Shown in pieces: positions 35,190 to 44,930 of a stretch of DNA of 64,000 nucleotides. The stretch's first letter is position 1, and every line of letters starts with the position of its first letter. The DNA is from JABDMH01 sp965223165 (lineage in GTDB: Bacteria; Bacteroidota; Bacteroidia; Chitinophagales; Saprospiraceae): the NCBI GenBank assembly GCA_965223165.1, contig CBDCVQ010000013.1:124001-188000 (forward strand), given 5' to 3'. The position numbers and the translations under genes are program-made. The notes under the pieces were generated by a model. It saw only the letters and a program-made list of their open reading frames with translations. It made no database searches and was not told the origin of the DNA.

Positions 35190-37553
35190 ATGACAACCAC
35201 ACAATCTAGACAAATGGCAGATCGGATCAGGCAGGTATGGGCGCTGGTGTTGCTCATGAGCTGGCCGTTGGCCCTGCAGGCCCAATACGAATTGTCGGTG
35301 CTGCAGTATCCCAGCCAGGGCAACTGCGACGGCATCCTGGAGGTAGCTGCCACGATGAACGCCCAGGGACCTTTTACCTACCTCTGGGGAGACGGGCCCA
35401 CGGATATGCAGCGGGACAGTCTTTGTCTCGGCAGTTATGCGGTGACCGTGACGGACGGCAACGGCTGTACCTGGGAGCTGCAGGTCGATCTGGGCGCTTG
35501 CGACAGCATCGTCTGCTATATGGATGCGGATGGCGATGGATATGGTACGGAGCTGCAGATGCTGCTCACCTGCGATTGTCCTACGGGCTATGTGGATGAG
35601 GGGGGTGACTGCGATGACAGCGATGCTGCGATTAATCCGGGCCAATTGGAGCTCTGCGATGGCATCGACAATAACTGTGATGGCCGGGTGGATGAGGGTC
35701 TGCCAGGCACGGAATACTACGCGGATCTCGATGGAGACGGTTACGGGGATCCGGCCACGCGCATCCGCTCATGCATCCCGCTGCCCGGATATGTGACCAA
35801 CCCGGATGATTGCAACGACGGGGACACGACCATACATCCTGGCGTGCTGGATCTATGTGATCTGATTGACAATGACTGCGACGGCTTCGTGGACGAGGAT
35901 GCGGCGATGGTCAATACCTATTACCGTGATGCCGACGGCGACGGGTATGGCGATGACAGTGACACCCTGGTCGCGTGCTCATTGCCCAGTGGCTATGTCA
36001 GCCAGGGTGGCGACTGCGATGATGCCAATGCCGCCGTCCATCCCAACGCTTGTACTCCCGATATCACGTTTTCTGACTTGTCAGCCGCCTGCAATGCGCC
36101 CGGCGATGGGCCTGCCACCGTGACCCAATCCATGTCCTGTGGCGGATTTACCTGGGTCGTGGAATATTTGGATGCAGGGAGTTGGAGTGTCGTGTTTGGC
36201 CCCACCAACGTCGATGTCACAACAGTGAATCTCACGGAGCTCGGCGCGTACCGCATCGTGGCGCTCAATGCGGGTGCAAACTGCCAAGACGTGGTCACTG
36301 ATATCGACACCCTGTCCTGTTTGCCCTGTGTGGACGATCCGGCGATCACGCTGCTATGCGATACGTCCACCTACCGACTGCGACACGACAGCATGAAGGT
36401 GAAGGAAAACAACAACTCGTCCTATTTGACGATGGAGGCATGGTTTAGCCTGGTCAAAGAGGACGTAGTCAATGGTGATACGGTGCTGCAGAGCTTTTAC
36501 AAACATCAGGAAGTGGGACCCTTGCGTATGGCATACCAGGCCACGGTGACTAACGGGATAGCGATGGGTGACATTCTTCTGCGCAATGCCTTATCCAATC
36601 CGCAGACCATCTATGTGGCGATGGACCCCTTAACGGTAGACAATCACGGATTGTCTGAGTTTGACAGCCTGGACATTGTGCCTGGCTCGCCCAACTTTGT
36701 CGGGGCAGTCGAGGGTGCGATTGTCAATACACTGGATGCCCTCGGCTATGATCTGGGTACCAACTACAACTTCTCGGTACTACTGGCCGGTAACCAGCTG
36801 ACCGTCTACTTTGACTGCAAGGACGATCCCGGGCCGGCCTGGATAGGGCTGGACAAGGATGACGTGCAGCCCGACGGACCCACGGTCAAGGTGCTCGATT
36901 CGGTCGTCACCGAGTTTACCTACCTGGCGGACTCGCTGGCCTGCATCGAGCTGGGTCTGACATACACCTCCAAGGTGCTAGCCAGCAGCATCACCGAGTT
37001 TGACGAACTGCAAGCTAGCCTGGACGTGACGGTTGGTCCGGCGGCCGCGCCGATTGCCATGATGGCTGACTGCGACTTCTGTATTGCTACTGTGGCGACG
37101 GCACCAGCCGGCACCCAATATATCTGGGAAATTAAAGGCGATACCGTCAGTATGGACGACACGCTTTTCGTGCACAACTTGGGCGATACGCTCGATGTGA
37201 CCCTGACCTATCCCGATAGCTGCGTCTACCGCGCGACCTATCCTGAGCCGGCGGCGGCCCTGCAGGAGCCTCCTAGTGAGCTGCAGCAAGTCTCGGCACC
37301 GGATGTGGTGCGGGTGTATCCCAATCCGGTTAAGGGTGAGTTGACGGTGGAGTATCATGCCAGCATGCCTGAGGAGGCACATATTAGGATATACAGCTAT
37401 CGAGGCCAAAGACTGTATAGAGCGAGGATGGACCTCCAGGTGGGTAGCAACTTTCACCAGATTGATACAGGAAGGTGGCCAGCCGGCATGTATGTGGTGG
37501 ATATCAGCTCGGCAACAAAGCAACTGCGAAAGAGAATCATAGTGGTTAACTAG
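35190..37553 (+). CDS. MopE-like repeat surface protein with T9SS sorting domain
   Basis: 787 aa with a signal peptide (MSWPLALQAQ end). Residues about 30-105 resemble an SprB-type repeat (CDGILEVAATMNAQGPFTYL, YAVTVTDGNGC). Then three MopE-like putative metal-binding motifs follow (about 110-290), each of the form DxDGDGYG...DCDD...INPG...CDGIDNNCDG. The acidic DxDxDG loops suggest Ca2+ binding. The C-terminus (about 705-787) is a T9SS type A sorting domain: VYPNPVKGELTVEY, IYSYRGQRLY, WPAGMYVVDI. The protein is thus predicted to cross the outer membrane by type IX secretion and be cleaved and anchored. Confidence 0.9.
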   Translation: MTTTQSRQMADRIRQVWALVLLMSWPLALQAQYELSVLQYPSQGNCDGILEVAATMNAQGPFTYLWGDGPTDMQRDSLCLGSYAVTVTDGNGCTWELQVDLGACDSIVCYMDADGDGYGTELQMLLTCDCPTGYVDEGGDCDDSDAAINPGQLELCDGIDNNCDGRVDEGLPGTEYYADLDGDGYGDPATRIRSCIPLPGYVTNPDDCNDGDTTIHPGVLDLCDLIDNDCDGFVDEDAAMVNTYYRDADGDGYGDDSDTLVACSLPSGYVSQGGDCDDANAAVHPNACTPDITFSDLSAACNAPGDGPATVTQSMSCGGFTWVVEYLDAGSWSVVFGPTNVDVTTVNLTELGAYRIVALNAGANCQDVVTDIDTLSCLPCVDDPAITLLCDTSTYRLRHDSMKVKENNNSSYLTMEAWFSLVKEDVVNGDTVLQSFYKHQEVGPLRMAYQATVTNGIAMGDILLRNALSNPQTIYVAMDPLTVDNHGLSEFDSLDIVPGSPNFVGAVEGAIVNTLDALGYDLGTNYNFSVLLAGNQLTVYFDCKDDPGPAWIGLDKDDVQPDGPTVKVLDSVVTEFTYLADSLACIELGLTYTSKVLASSITEFDELQASLDVTVGPAAAPIAMMADCDFCIATVATAPAGTQYIWEIKGDTVSMDDTLFVHNLGDTLDVTLTYPDSCVYRATYPEPAAALQEPPSELQQVSAPDVVRVYPNPVKGELTVEYHASMPEEAHIRIYSYRGQRLYRARMDLQVGSNFHQIDTGRWPAGMYVVDISSATKQLRKRIIVVN

Positions 37554-37606
37554 TCCGTAATGCTGTTGATATGCAATCTCTCAACACAAATGAAATTCTG
37601 AGATAA

Positions 37607-40153
37607 ATGCAAAAGAAATATTACGCTGTTCATAGGGGAGTATTAGCAGGCCTGATGCTGTTGGTCGTAGTTGTTCTCGCGCAAGGGCAGACCATAAATC
37701 TTAGTGCACCTGGTAGTTGCACTGGATGCAATCCAAAAATCACTGTTAATCTCAGCAATGTGGCGGGTCCTACCTCGACCTTAAGGATCAAGATCACACT
37801 AAGGCCAGAAACAAGCACCGTCGTCTATGACAACAGCAATCATACACTGGTGACCGGCAACAATTCCATTGAGATCACAAGTGGTTTGACTTGCGGTCAG
37901 GACTATAGGGTGTACACTTTTGGCACACCGAATCACGGTGGTGGCACGATAGATCATGAAGTGAATACGACGATTGAGTCCCCACTCACCTCCCCCGGTT
38001 CCCTGCAAACCTCCAACCAATACTTCTGCAGCAACCCGGCCATAATTGGTGCCGCCTCCAATGCCACATCCAGCTGTGGCTCCATCAGCTATTCCTGGTA
38101 CAAAAGTACGGATGGAGGCAATGATTGGACAGTCATCTCGGGAGCTGGCTCGGCCAACTACGACCCACCCAACATGACCACCCCGGTCGAAACCTGGTAC
38201 CGGCGTAAGGCAGATGTCATTTTCACGGCCGCTAATGCTCGCAGCATCCCAATCGATCCCAGTGATCCCTCGTACACCAACATTGTGATACGTACTCCAG
38301 TGGCTACAGTGACGGACCCCGGCACCATCTCAGGAGGCGAGACGGTATGCAAGGGTGAGCCTGGATCGACCATCAGCTCTACGTCCACCCCTCCGGTGCC
38401 TGCTGGTACCAGCAGTTTAGACTTTCAGTGGCAGAAGTCTACCAATAGCGGCAGCTGGACCGATGTTTCGGGAGGCGGCAGCGCCACGTACACGCCCAAT
38501 TCGATCTTAGATCTTAACACGGTGGGAGATGTCCGCTTCCGCCGAGGGGTGAAGGCTAGCTGCTCGGGGCACTCCTATGTCTATACGCAGCCGGTCACTG
38601 TGATTGTGCAAGCCAAATACACGGACGGGGGCACCATTGCGATCAACGGCAGCTCATCCACCTATGATCACTGCGGTCCACTCTCGAGTGTGACTATCTC
38701 GTCGACCTCTGTACCGGGCAATCCCTCAGACAATCTCTACCTATGGCAGAAGAAGCTCAGCTCGTGTAATGGTAGCTGCTGGTCGACCATCTCGGGGGCG
38801 ACCAGTGCTTCTCTAACCTACAATACCACGATCAATGCCTCGACCGAGTTTCGGCGACGGGTGCAAAACAGCAATTGCACCAACGTCAGCCAATACACGC
38901 AAATCACCGTACACATCATCAACGACATCACCGATGGTGGTACGATCGCTGGTTCCCAGGAGGATTGTGGGGCGTTTACCCCTGCCCCGCTGTCCATCAG
39001 CACAGGTCCGTCGGGAGGACAGGGCGAGACGATTTCCTATCAGTGGTACTACGACACGGACATCGTGCAGCCGGAGGTCAGCTCATTTCGGAAGGTGAAT
39101 AGCCTCTCTGGAGGAGTGCCAAATTTTGCTGAACACACCGTATCCACGGCGTATGTACGGCAAGCCTGGGTCGAAGGATGTAACAACAACTTCATTTCTA
39201 ACTGGGTCATCATCGAGGTCAAGGACCCGACCGACTTTACCCACACGACGACCAAAGCCAGTTGCAATGGTGTGAATGACGGGGCGATCCAGCTCAATGT
39301 CACCGAAGGCCTGGCGCCCTATAGTTTTAGCTGGAGTGGTCCTACCAGCATTGGAAATGTCGAGGATCCGACCGGCTTGCAGGCCGGTACCTACCAGGTG
39401 ACCGTCACCTCGGCCGAGGCCTGCAGCAAGACCGAGTCGATGATCACGGTGACTCAACCGGCACCCCTGGACGCCGACTTGACCACCACGGATGAAACCG
39501 CCATTGGGGCTAATGACGGCTCCTTCACCCTGGACAACCCCTCTGGGGGCACCCCTAGTGGCTCTGGGTCCTATGTGGTCGATTACGATGGGGGCAACTA
39601 CAGTCTTTCCTCCAGCGGGACCTTTGTGCGCGCCAATCTGGCACCAGCTCCCTATACCGTACGGCTTCGCGATGAGAACCAGTGTACCAAAGACTTCAAT
39701 TTTACGATCGATCCTAAGATCTGCAGCCTGCAGGTAGTGGCCAACATCACCCCGGCAGCCTGTTTCAACGACGGATCCGATGTCAGTTTGTCGGTCTCCG
39801 GGCAGGACCCTAATACGACCCTGACCTACGACTGGAGCCATTCCGACATCAACACCTCTGGCTTTAACAATCTGGCGCCCGGCGTCTACTACGCCTCCGT
39901 GACCACTGGAGCCTGCAGTGCCATGGCTCCCTTCCGGCTGGTCGAACCCCGCCCCTTACTGGTACACTTTGAGACGGGACAGACCGCCCGCAATCCCTTT
40001 TCTATCGCAGGCGGCACAGCACCCTATCAGGCCAGCTGGGTGCATAAGCCACCTCCACACGCGCTGACGAGCGGCAGCATCTGCGATGATCCCAAGCTAC
40101 AGGTGACCGATGCCAATGGCTGCGTCACCATCATTGATAATTGCAATAATTGA
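37607..40153 (+). CDS. SprB-repeat surface protein
   Basis: 848 aa with a signal peptide (hydrophobic about residues 12-25, cleavage after LAQG). Ig-like/PKD-like modules rich in Ser, Thr and Gly fill the first two thirds (for example SISYSWYKSTDGGNDWT, DFQWQKSTNSGSWTDVSG). SprB-type repeats follow, such as ASCNGVNDGAIQLNV, APYSFSWSGPTS and LQAGTYQVTVTSAEACSKTE. SprB of Flavobacterium is the gliding adhesin exported by T9SS. No obvious T9SS tail is seen here; the end reads VTDANGCVTIIDNCNN. It is 53 bp after the MopE-like gene and 15 bp before the propeller gene. Confidence 0.82.
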   Translation: MQKKYYAVHRGVLAGLMLLVVVVLAQGQTINLSAPGSCTGCNPKITVNLSNVAGPTSTLRIKITLRPETSTVVYDNSNHTLVTGNNSIEITSGLTCGQDYRVYTFGTPNHGGGTIDHEVNTTIESPLTSPGSLQTSNQYFCSNPAIIGAASNATSSCGSISYSWYKSTDGGNDWTVISGAGSANYDPPNMTTPVETWYRRKADVIFTAANARSIPIDPSDPSYTNIVIRTPVATVTDPGTISGGETVCKGEPGSTISSTSTPPVPAGTSSLDFQWQKSTNSGSWTDVSGGGSATYTPNSILDLNTVGDVRFRRGVKASCSGHSYVYTQPVTVIVQAKYTDGGTIAINGSSSTYDHCGPLSSVTISSTSVPGNPSDNLYLWQKKLSSCNGSCWSTISGATSASLTYNTTINASTEFRRRVQNSNCTNVSQYTQITVHIINDITDGGTIAGSQEDCGAFTPAPLSISTGPSGGQGETISYQWYYDTDIVQPEVSSFRKVNSLSGGVPNFAEHTVSTAYVRQAWVEGCNNNFISNWVIIEVKDPTDFTHTTTKASCNGVNDGAIQLNVTEGLAPYSFSWSGPTSIGNVEDPTGLQAGTYQVTVTSAEACSKTESMITVTQPAPLDADLTTTDETAIGANDGSFTLDNPSGGTPSGSGSYVVDYDGGNYSLSSSGTFVRANLAPAPYTVRLRDENQCTKDFNFTIDPKICSLQVVANITPAACFNDGSDVSLSVSGQDPNTTLTYDWSHSDINTSGFNNLAPGVYYASVTTGACSAMAPFRLVEPRPLLVHFETGQTARNPFSIAGGTAPYQASWVHKPPPHALTSGSICDDPKLQVTDANGCVTIIDNCNN

Positions 40154-40168
40154 TAAGCTCCGACAAAC

Positions 40169-41425
40169 ATGATTTCAAAAATGAACCCATTGAGGAATAC
40201 CAACCAAATTCTTTTACTACTAGCCTTTTTCTTATGCCTGCAGCCAGCGGTCTGGCCGCAGGCAGACTTCATCGTCGACCGTGTCGAGGGGGCCTTTCTC
40301 GGCGCCCAACTCGATCCTCACTTTGCAGAGGGTCCGGATGGCGCGATTTACTTCTACGATGATGCCTTTATAATCGGCGGCGACCTCTACCGATATTTTG
40401 ATGATACCTTGACGGTCGTCGATTGCCCCTGCGCCGACATCCGGGATGTGACAGTAGGTGACGATGGAAGCATCTACATTGCCGACCATTTCACCGGCCT
40501 CATCCGCCTCTCTAACGGCAGCGATACGGTCTTGTTGGAAGGTCTGATCGACCGCGTAGCAGTGGGAGCTGAGGGTAAGCTCTACGCTCTCGAGAATGTC
40601 GGCCTGATGGGCAAAGTACATATCAACGAAGGCGAAAGTTGGGAGAGCTTTGATATGGCCAACTCCACCTTGCCCGGCAACTTCTTCCAAGATCTGGACG
40701 TCGACAGTCAGGGCAACCTTTGGGTGATCAGCAGTGACGGCCTTAGCCGATGGGATGGAGCGGCATTCGAGACCTTTCCCAACACCACGGGCTCTGATCG
40801 ATTTGACGGTCTATACATCGGGCCGGATGACGTGATCTGGACGCGCCTTAATTTCTTCGGTATACGCAGCTTTGACGGTACCGCATGGAATAGGTATGAC
40901 ACCTACTATCCAGAGATCTTCCGTACCGACGCGCTGGCCGTGCGCTCCGATGGTCAGGTATGGACGGCAGACGACCTGGGCAATTTTTACCTCTTCAACG
41001 GTGACGACTCCGTCGCGGTTTTCCCGCCCGCCACCTTTGGCCTGGCGGCTAATGCGGAAATTCGGACCATGTTTGTCGATAGCCAGGATCGACTCTGGGC
41101 CAGCGGCAATTTTAATGAAGCCCTGGTCATTGCCGATGAGAATGTACCTACCTACGATGTCATCTTGGAGAGTAGCCCATTGCAGATCTACCCCAATCCC
41201 ACCACCGACTATATCACGATCACACTGCCGAGCACGGTGCAACAGACCGCACCTGACCTAACCCTCCAACTGACCGACGTAGCCGGCCGGGTGGTACTTA
41301 CCAAGAAATTGACGAACGCTGTCTCCGAATACCAACTTCCGGTGGCGCACCTGCCTTCGGGTCGCTACTACTGTACCCTGCAGCAACGTGTGCGGCGATG
41401 GCTGGGACAGGTGCAGTTGCGGTAG
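40169..41425 (+). CDS. Beta-propeller protein with T9SS sorting domain (P1, intact copy)
   Basis: 418 aa with an intact signal peptide (QILLLLAFFLCLQPAVWPQA). Repeated strands such as DGAIYFYDDAFIIGG, DGSIYIADHFTGLIRL, QGNLWVISSDGLSRWDG and DGQVWTADDLGNFYLF form a propeller of the type seen in two-component-regulator-like and NHL repeat proteins. The T9SS type A tail occupies about residues 338-418 (YPNPTTDYITITL, LTDVAGRVVL, LPSGRYYCTL). It is the only one of four copies in this window (P1-P4) with a complete N-terminus. It ends the surface-protein run and directly precedes effector cassette 1. A role as partner or carrier of the effectors is inference from the repeated linkage. Confidence 0.85.
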   Translation: MISKMNPLRNTNQILLLLAFFLCLQPAVWPQADFIVDRVEGAFLGAQLDPHFAEGPDGAIYFYDDAFIIGGDLYRYFDDTLTVVDCPCADIRDVTVGDDGSIYIADHFTGLIRLSNGSDTVLLEGLIDRVAVGAEGKLYALENVGLMGKVHINEGESWESFDMANSTLPGNFFQDLDVDSQGNLWVISSDGLSRWDGAAFETFPNTTGSDRFDGLYIGPDDVIWTRLNFFGIRSFDGTAWNRYDTYYPEIFRTDALAVRSDGQVWTADDLGNFYLFNGDDSVAVFPPATFGLAANAEIRTMFVDSQDRLWASGNFNEALVIADENVPTYDVILESSPLQIYPNPTTDYITITLPSTVQQTAPDLTLQLTDVAGRVVLTKKLTNAVSEYQLPVAHLPSGRYYCTLQQRVRRWLGQVQLR

Positions 41426-43505
41426 AGATTTGCTGCTCACTAAGTGTAATGATAAAACATCGAGAGATGCCAGAAAGAGAAAGACTCAAACTGGACAGAT
41501 TACAAATTCACTCCTCATTCATACTTGAAAAATCATAGATCCATGAAGAAGTGTATACGCCTGATTATTGCGCTTTTGCTGCTGTACTTCGGCTATCAAT
41601 CGTCGTTTGCTCAGAGTTTTGCTGGGCTGATCGATGCTGCGGGATTTGAGTCTGCCGCTGGTCGGCTAGCGAGTACGTGGGATGTGCTGCTAGGCTCTAG
41701 GCCTGGGGAGTTTGATACTGATGCACAATGTGCAGCATGGCCATTTTTTGAAATAGGCGGGACGCAGATAAGAAAGGCGTAACGATGCTCCGGACTACAT
41801 CTCTTTAATCGAACAAATAGCAAAGATCATGCGAGTTCAAATGGTACGTGTGCTGATTATCAGCCTTCTTTTTGCAGTAGTAGATGCCATTGGGCAGACC
41901 TACTACTTGGTGGACAAATCATACTCGGGTATAGAGGATTTTGAAGTTACTCCCGGGATGGAAGCCAAGGCTTCGGAAATCGATCAACTAATACCAGGCT
42001 TCAAGGTCTATGGATATGATTTCTATCCAATCTTGGCATATGAAGAGCAAAGTCTGGGCTACGATAAGCAATTGTCCGATGTCATCAGCGAAAGAGCGGC
42101 AGATGATGCTCATTTGCTGATCATTAAGGAACATCAAGAGCAAGAGCAAATGTTCGAATACCGAGTTTCCTTGAAGCTACCTAGTTCAGGCAACCACGGT
42201 CATTACAATCAGCTGGAACGGCAAACAATCGAAAACCTCATTTTGCAGGAGTTGAGGAAAGTGGCGGTGTCCTTTCAATATGATCTAAGCTACAACAGCC
42301 TGATTGAGATTGCCGGTATGGAAAAACTGGTCAGTATCCTGTCTGGTGAGCCATTGCCAAACATCTATCGCAACAGCGACTTCGAAGCTATACCCATTGA
42401 TTCGACGGTGGCAGGATTAGCCTTCAGTGGAGTGGTCGATGACTCACACGCCTATTATAAAGATTATGCGGGCACTACGCTCAATGACGATCAGGGGACA
42501 TCCGCCAGCCTCCTGGGTCTTCTTCAAAGTCATGCCATTACCACGGCACAGTTTGGCTTTGTGATCACCTCGAGCGGGCATCCGGTAGACGTGGATCAGG
42601 TCAATGGCAAATATGAGGGGATGGATGCCAAGATTGTGCTCTGGATGCACTTTGATGTTGGGAATCCGGCTACGGCAGGCGATACGCTATATGTCAAGGT
42701 CCGCAATACATTTAGTTATGAGGAAGCTGAAGGCATATTCGGCGACTTATATGAGTCCCATATGAACGAATATATTGAGACCGACTTACCGGATGATATC
42801 AATCCCCCTGCAGCTGTTTCTCATGCTCGCTCGACCGGTGACTGCTCCTTATCTTTTAAGTGGGGGTACAATTGTCTGGTGATCGGAGGCACAATCAATC
42901 CTACGACTGTTTTTCCCGAATTTGGAATAGGATTGGTAGCTGGACTTCTAGATGGACTATTGGGGACGATCGAATTTGCGTATAATGTGGTGGGAGGGGG
43001 CCTCAATATCTTCCAGAAGATATATAAAGGGGTCACGGATTACGTTGAGAGTCTATATGCTCACTATTTGGCAGAGCAAACCTTCGTAGCGGTCTTGAAA
43101 AAGATAAAAAATGACGCTGTGGGCTTCATCAAGAAGGTATCCAAGGACATAATTGCCACCTACAATACATTGAAGGTATTGGTGGAGGGCGCTTCGGTCA
43201 CCGAGATCGCAGTTACGCTGTATAATGCTGTTGTTGAGTGGATGGGTGACACCTTCAGTTCGGGTATCAATGCAGGATACTTCACAGGTACGATTGCCTT
43301 TGAAGCCATCTTGGCGTTTTTCACGGGCGGAACTTCCGCTTTCAAATCAGCCGCTAAGGACTTTATGCCGAAGATCTTGGAGTTTGCTAAGGAGCTTGGT
43401 AGTCCAAAGGGATTGAGTGAATTTGTGAAAAACAAGCTGTTCGCCGCTCAGAATACGCTGGCTTCTGCTGCTAAGGCTTTCAAGTGTAAGATCTTGGGAA
43501 AGGGT
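41187..43505 (+). repeat. Long direct repeat, copy 1
   Basis: Covers the T9SS-tail end of P1, the signal-peptide relic and the first 559 codons of effector T1. It recurs at about 55873-58240, with protein identity close to complete over most of T1/T4 residues 1-559. The copies are 14.7 kb apart in the same orientation; the spacer after the propeller stop is about 50 bp shorter here. Confidence 0.85.
41543..41782 (+). CDS. Short secreted ORF, signal-peptide relic (copy 1)
   Basis: 79 aa from ATG 41543. The first 24 residues (MKKCIRLIIALLLLYFGYQS, then SFAQ) are the same signal peptide that opens effector T2 at 47769. The next residues (LIDAAGFES...) align with the T2 start (LTDASGLEPD) and then diverge into an unrelated stop. 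It therefore looks like the remains of a T2-type effector whose body was replaced by the T1 gene, which begins 46 bp later with its own signal peptide. The coding region is repeated almost unchanged at 56278-56517, so some function as a small secreted peptide is not excluded. Confidence 0.5.
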   Translation: MKKCIRLIIALLLLYFGYQSSFAQSFAGLIDAAGFESAAGRLASTWDVLLGSRPGEFDTDAQCAAWPFFEIGGTQIRKA

Positions 43506-44924
43506 TGTTTTGTGGCAGATACGCCAGTGTTAATGGCAAATAGAGGTTACGATAATCCATACAAAGTGAACTTCGGAAATACTGCAAAGGGCCTTGCCTT
43601 AGCTGCTGCAGCACCGGTTGTTGCAGTGCCTATTCAGGATGTCCAACTCCTCGACTATGTGGTGGCTCATGAAGCGGTGACCTCCACTGTTGGATTGACG
43701 GCTTCAACAAACGGGGAAGGCAAATTTCTAGGTGTAGTCGGAATGGATCCATACACATCGGATCAGCAGAGAGAACGAGATCAATATGAACTTGATGATA
43801 GGAACTGGAACGAAGTAGTGTTTGAAGAGATTTCTGGGTCATCGGTTGCTAAGATGGCGCTGCATAATGACTGGATCAAGAGAAAGGGTTATTCTCTCGA
43901 TGCTGTGGTGCACATGCACATTCCGGAGCAGGGAATATCAGGACAATTCCGAATCACTGCGATCAAGCATGTCCTTCCGCAGAAGATGCCGCTAGACGAG
44001 GACCCAGAGGACAACTATGGATATCGACCAGTTACGGCCTTATTCAGCCATCTGTCGGATAAGATTCAAGAGATCACATTTGACAATGGGGAGACTTTGG
44101 GAGCCTCACCTCGCCATCCGATTTACTCGTTGACTTATGGGGATTGGAGAGTGGCAGGAGAACTAGAAGTCGGCGAGAAGGTTCTCAGTAAAGTTGGTGC
44201 ATCAGTTGTTAAGACATCTGAGAAAAAGGAAAGTCTCGAGAGGGTATATAACATTGAGGTCCAGAAAGTCCACAATTTCCTAGTTGGAGAATCGGGTATT
44301 TTAGTACATAATGCTTGTTGGAAAACTATAGATGATGCCCTGAATCGAGCCAAGATTTCGGTTGCGGATCTGAAGAAGATGATTGAAGATGGATGGAATG
44401 AAGGTATAGATTGGAACCCTCTCGATGGAGGACGAGCAGCCGGATATTTTGGTCGAGGTCGATTCTTTGAGGGTCTCCTTTGGAAGGGAAAATACCGGAA
44501 GAGTGGCTATAAATACACAGGTCTTGATGACTTGGGTGAAGGTCTTGGTTCCCAGAATTATCCTGTAGTAGATGTATATAAAGGCAATACGGCAGTTAGT
44601 ATCAAGACAACGCGCAACAGCAATCCATGGTCTTGGATCAATATGAAAAGTTCTACCAATGTAGAGTACAACAAGAAACACTTAGATGACATCATTGCGG
44701 GCATGGATCAAGGTCCTGGAAATCCTGGGAAATTTGGAGGCCATGCGGACCTACAGAATGTCCAAAAATTCGAATTGGATGTTTATGTCAGAGATTTCGA
44801 TACGCCTGAAGCAAATATCCATCAATGGCAGCAGATGGTCGATGATTACTTGGCATCAAAGAATCAACAAGATTTAATTGGAAAGGTCAAGGTCAACTTA
44901 GCAAAGGTAGAGGACAGTATATAG
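41829..44924 (+). CDS. Effector T1: Hint-processed polymorphic toxin, REase-like tip
   Basis: 1031 aa. A signal peptide (hydrophobic residues 6-20, cleavage near AIGQ) targets it to the periplasm. Residues 25-550 are a region shared with T3 and T4 (motif KVYGYDFYPILAY; a Gly-rich hydrophobic stretch near 365-395). A Hint domain spans Cys560 (GKGCFV) to His827-Asn828 (LVHNAC) with PRHPIYS as the block-B-like His motif. The tip (829-1031) contains RFFEGLL, VVDVYKGNTAVSIKTTR and HLDDIIAGM. The E...D...SxK arrangement suggests a PD-(D/E)xK nuclease fold, an inference. The tip is homologous to that of T4. The tip DNA is more AT-rich than the propeller genes. The immunity gene follows after 6 bp. 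Confidence 0.85.
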   Translation: MRVQMVRVLIISLLFAVVDAIGQTYYLVDKSYSGIEDFEVTPGMEAKASEIDQLIPGFKVYGYDFYPILAYEEQSLGYDKQLSDVISERAADDAHLLIIKEHQEQEQMFEYRVSLKLPSSGNHGHYNQLERQTIENLILQELRKVAVSFQYDLSYNSLIEIAGMEKLVSILSGEPLPNIYRNSDFEAIPIDSTVAGLAFSGVVDDSHAYYKDYAGTTLNDDQGTSASLLGLLQSHAITTAQFGFVITSSGHPVDVDQVNGKYEGMDAKIVLWMHFDVGNPATAGDTLYVKVRNTFSYEEAEGIFGDLYESHMNEYIETDLPDDINPPAAVSHARSTGDCSLSFKWGYNCLVIGGTINPTTVFPEFGIGLVAGLLDGLLGTIEFAYNVVGGGLNIFQKIYKGVTDYVESLYAHYLAEQTFVAVLKKIKNDAVGFIKKVSKDIIATYNTLKVLVEGASVTEIAVTLYNAVVEWMGDTFSSGINAGYFTGTIAFEAILAFFTGGTSAFKSAAKDFMPKILEFAKELGSPKGLSEFVKNKLFAAQNTLASAAKAFKCKILGKGCFVADTPVLMANRGYDNPYKVNFGNTAKGLALAAAAPVVAVPIQDVQLLDYVVAHEAVTSTVGLTASTNGEGKFLGVVGMDPYTSDQQRERDQYELDDRNWNEVVFEEISGSSVAKMALHNDWIKRKGYSLDAVVHMHIPEQGISGQFRITAIKHVLPQKMPLDEDPEDNYGYRPVTALFSHLSDKIQEITFDNGETLGASPRHPIYSLTYGDWRVAGELEVGEKVLSKVGASVVKTSEKKESLERVYNIEVQKVHNFLVGESGILVHNACWKTIDDALNRAKISVADLKKMIEDGWNEGIDWNPLDGGRAAGYFGRGRFFEGLLWKGKYRKSGYKYTGLDDLGEGLGSQNYPVVDVYKGNTAVSIKTTRNSNPWSWINMKSSTNVEYNKKHLDDIIAGMDQGPGNPGKFGGHADLQNVQKFELDVYVRDFDTPEANIHQWQQMVDDYLASKNQQDLIGKVKVNLAKVEDSI

Positions 44925-44930
44925 GACGAA

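Noticed and set aside
43506..44312. Intein (protein splicing) in T1, T3 and T4
   Set aside because: The domain is followed by Ala or Ser rather than a consistent +1 nucleophile, and there is no single host protein continuing after it; a pretoxin Hint fits better.
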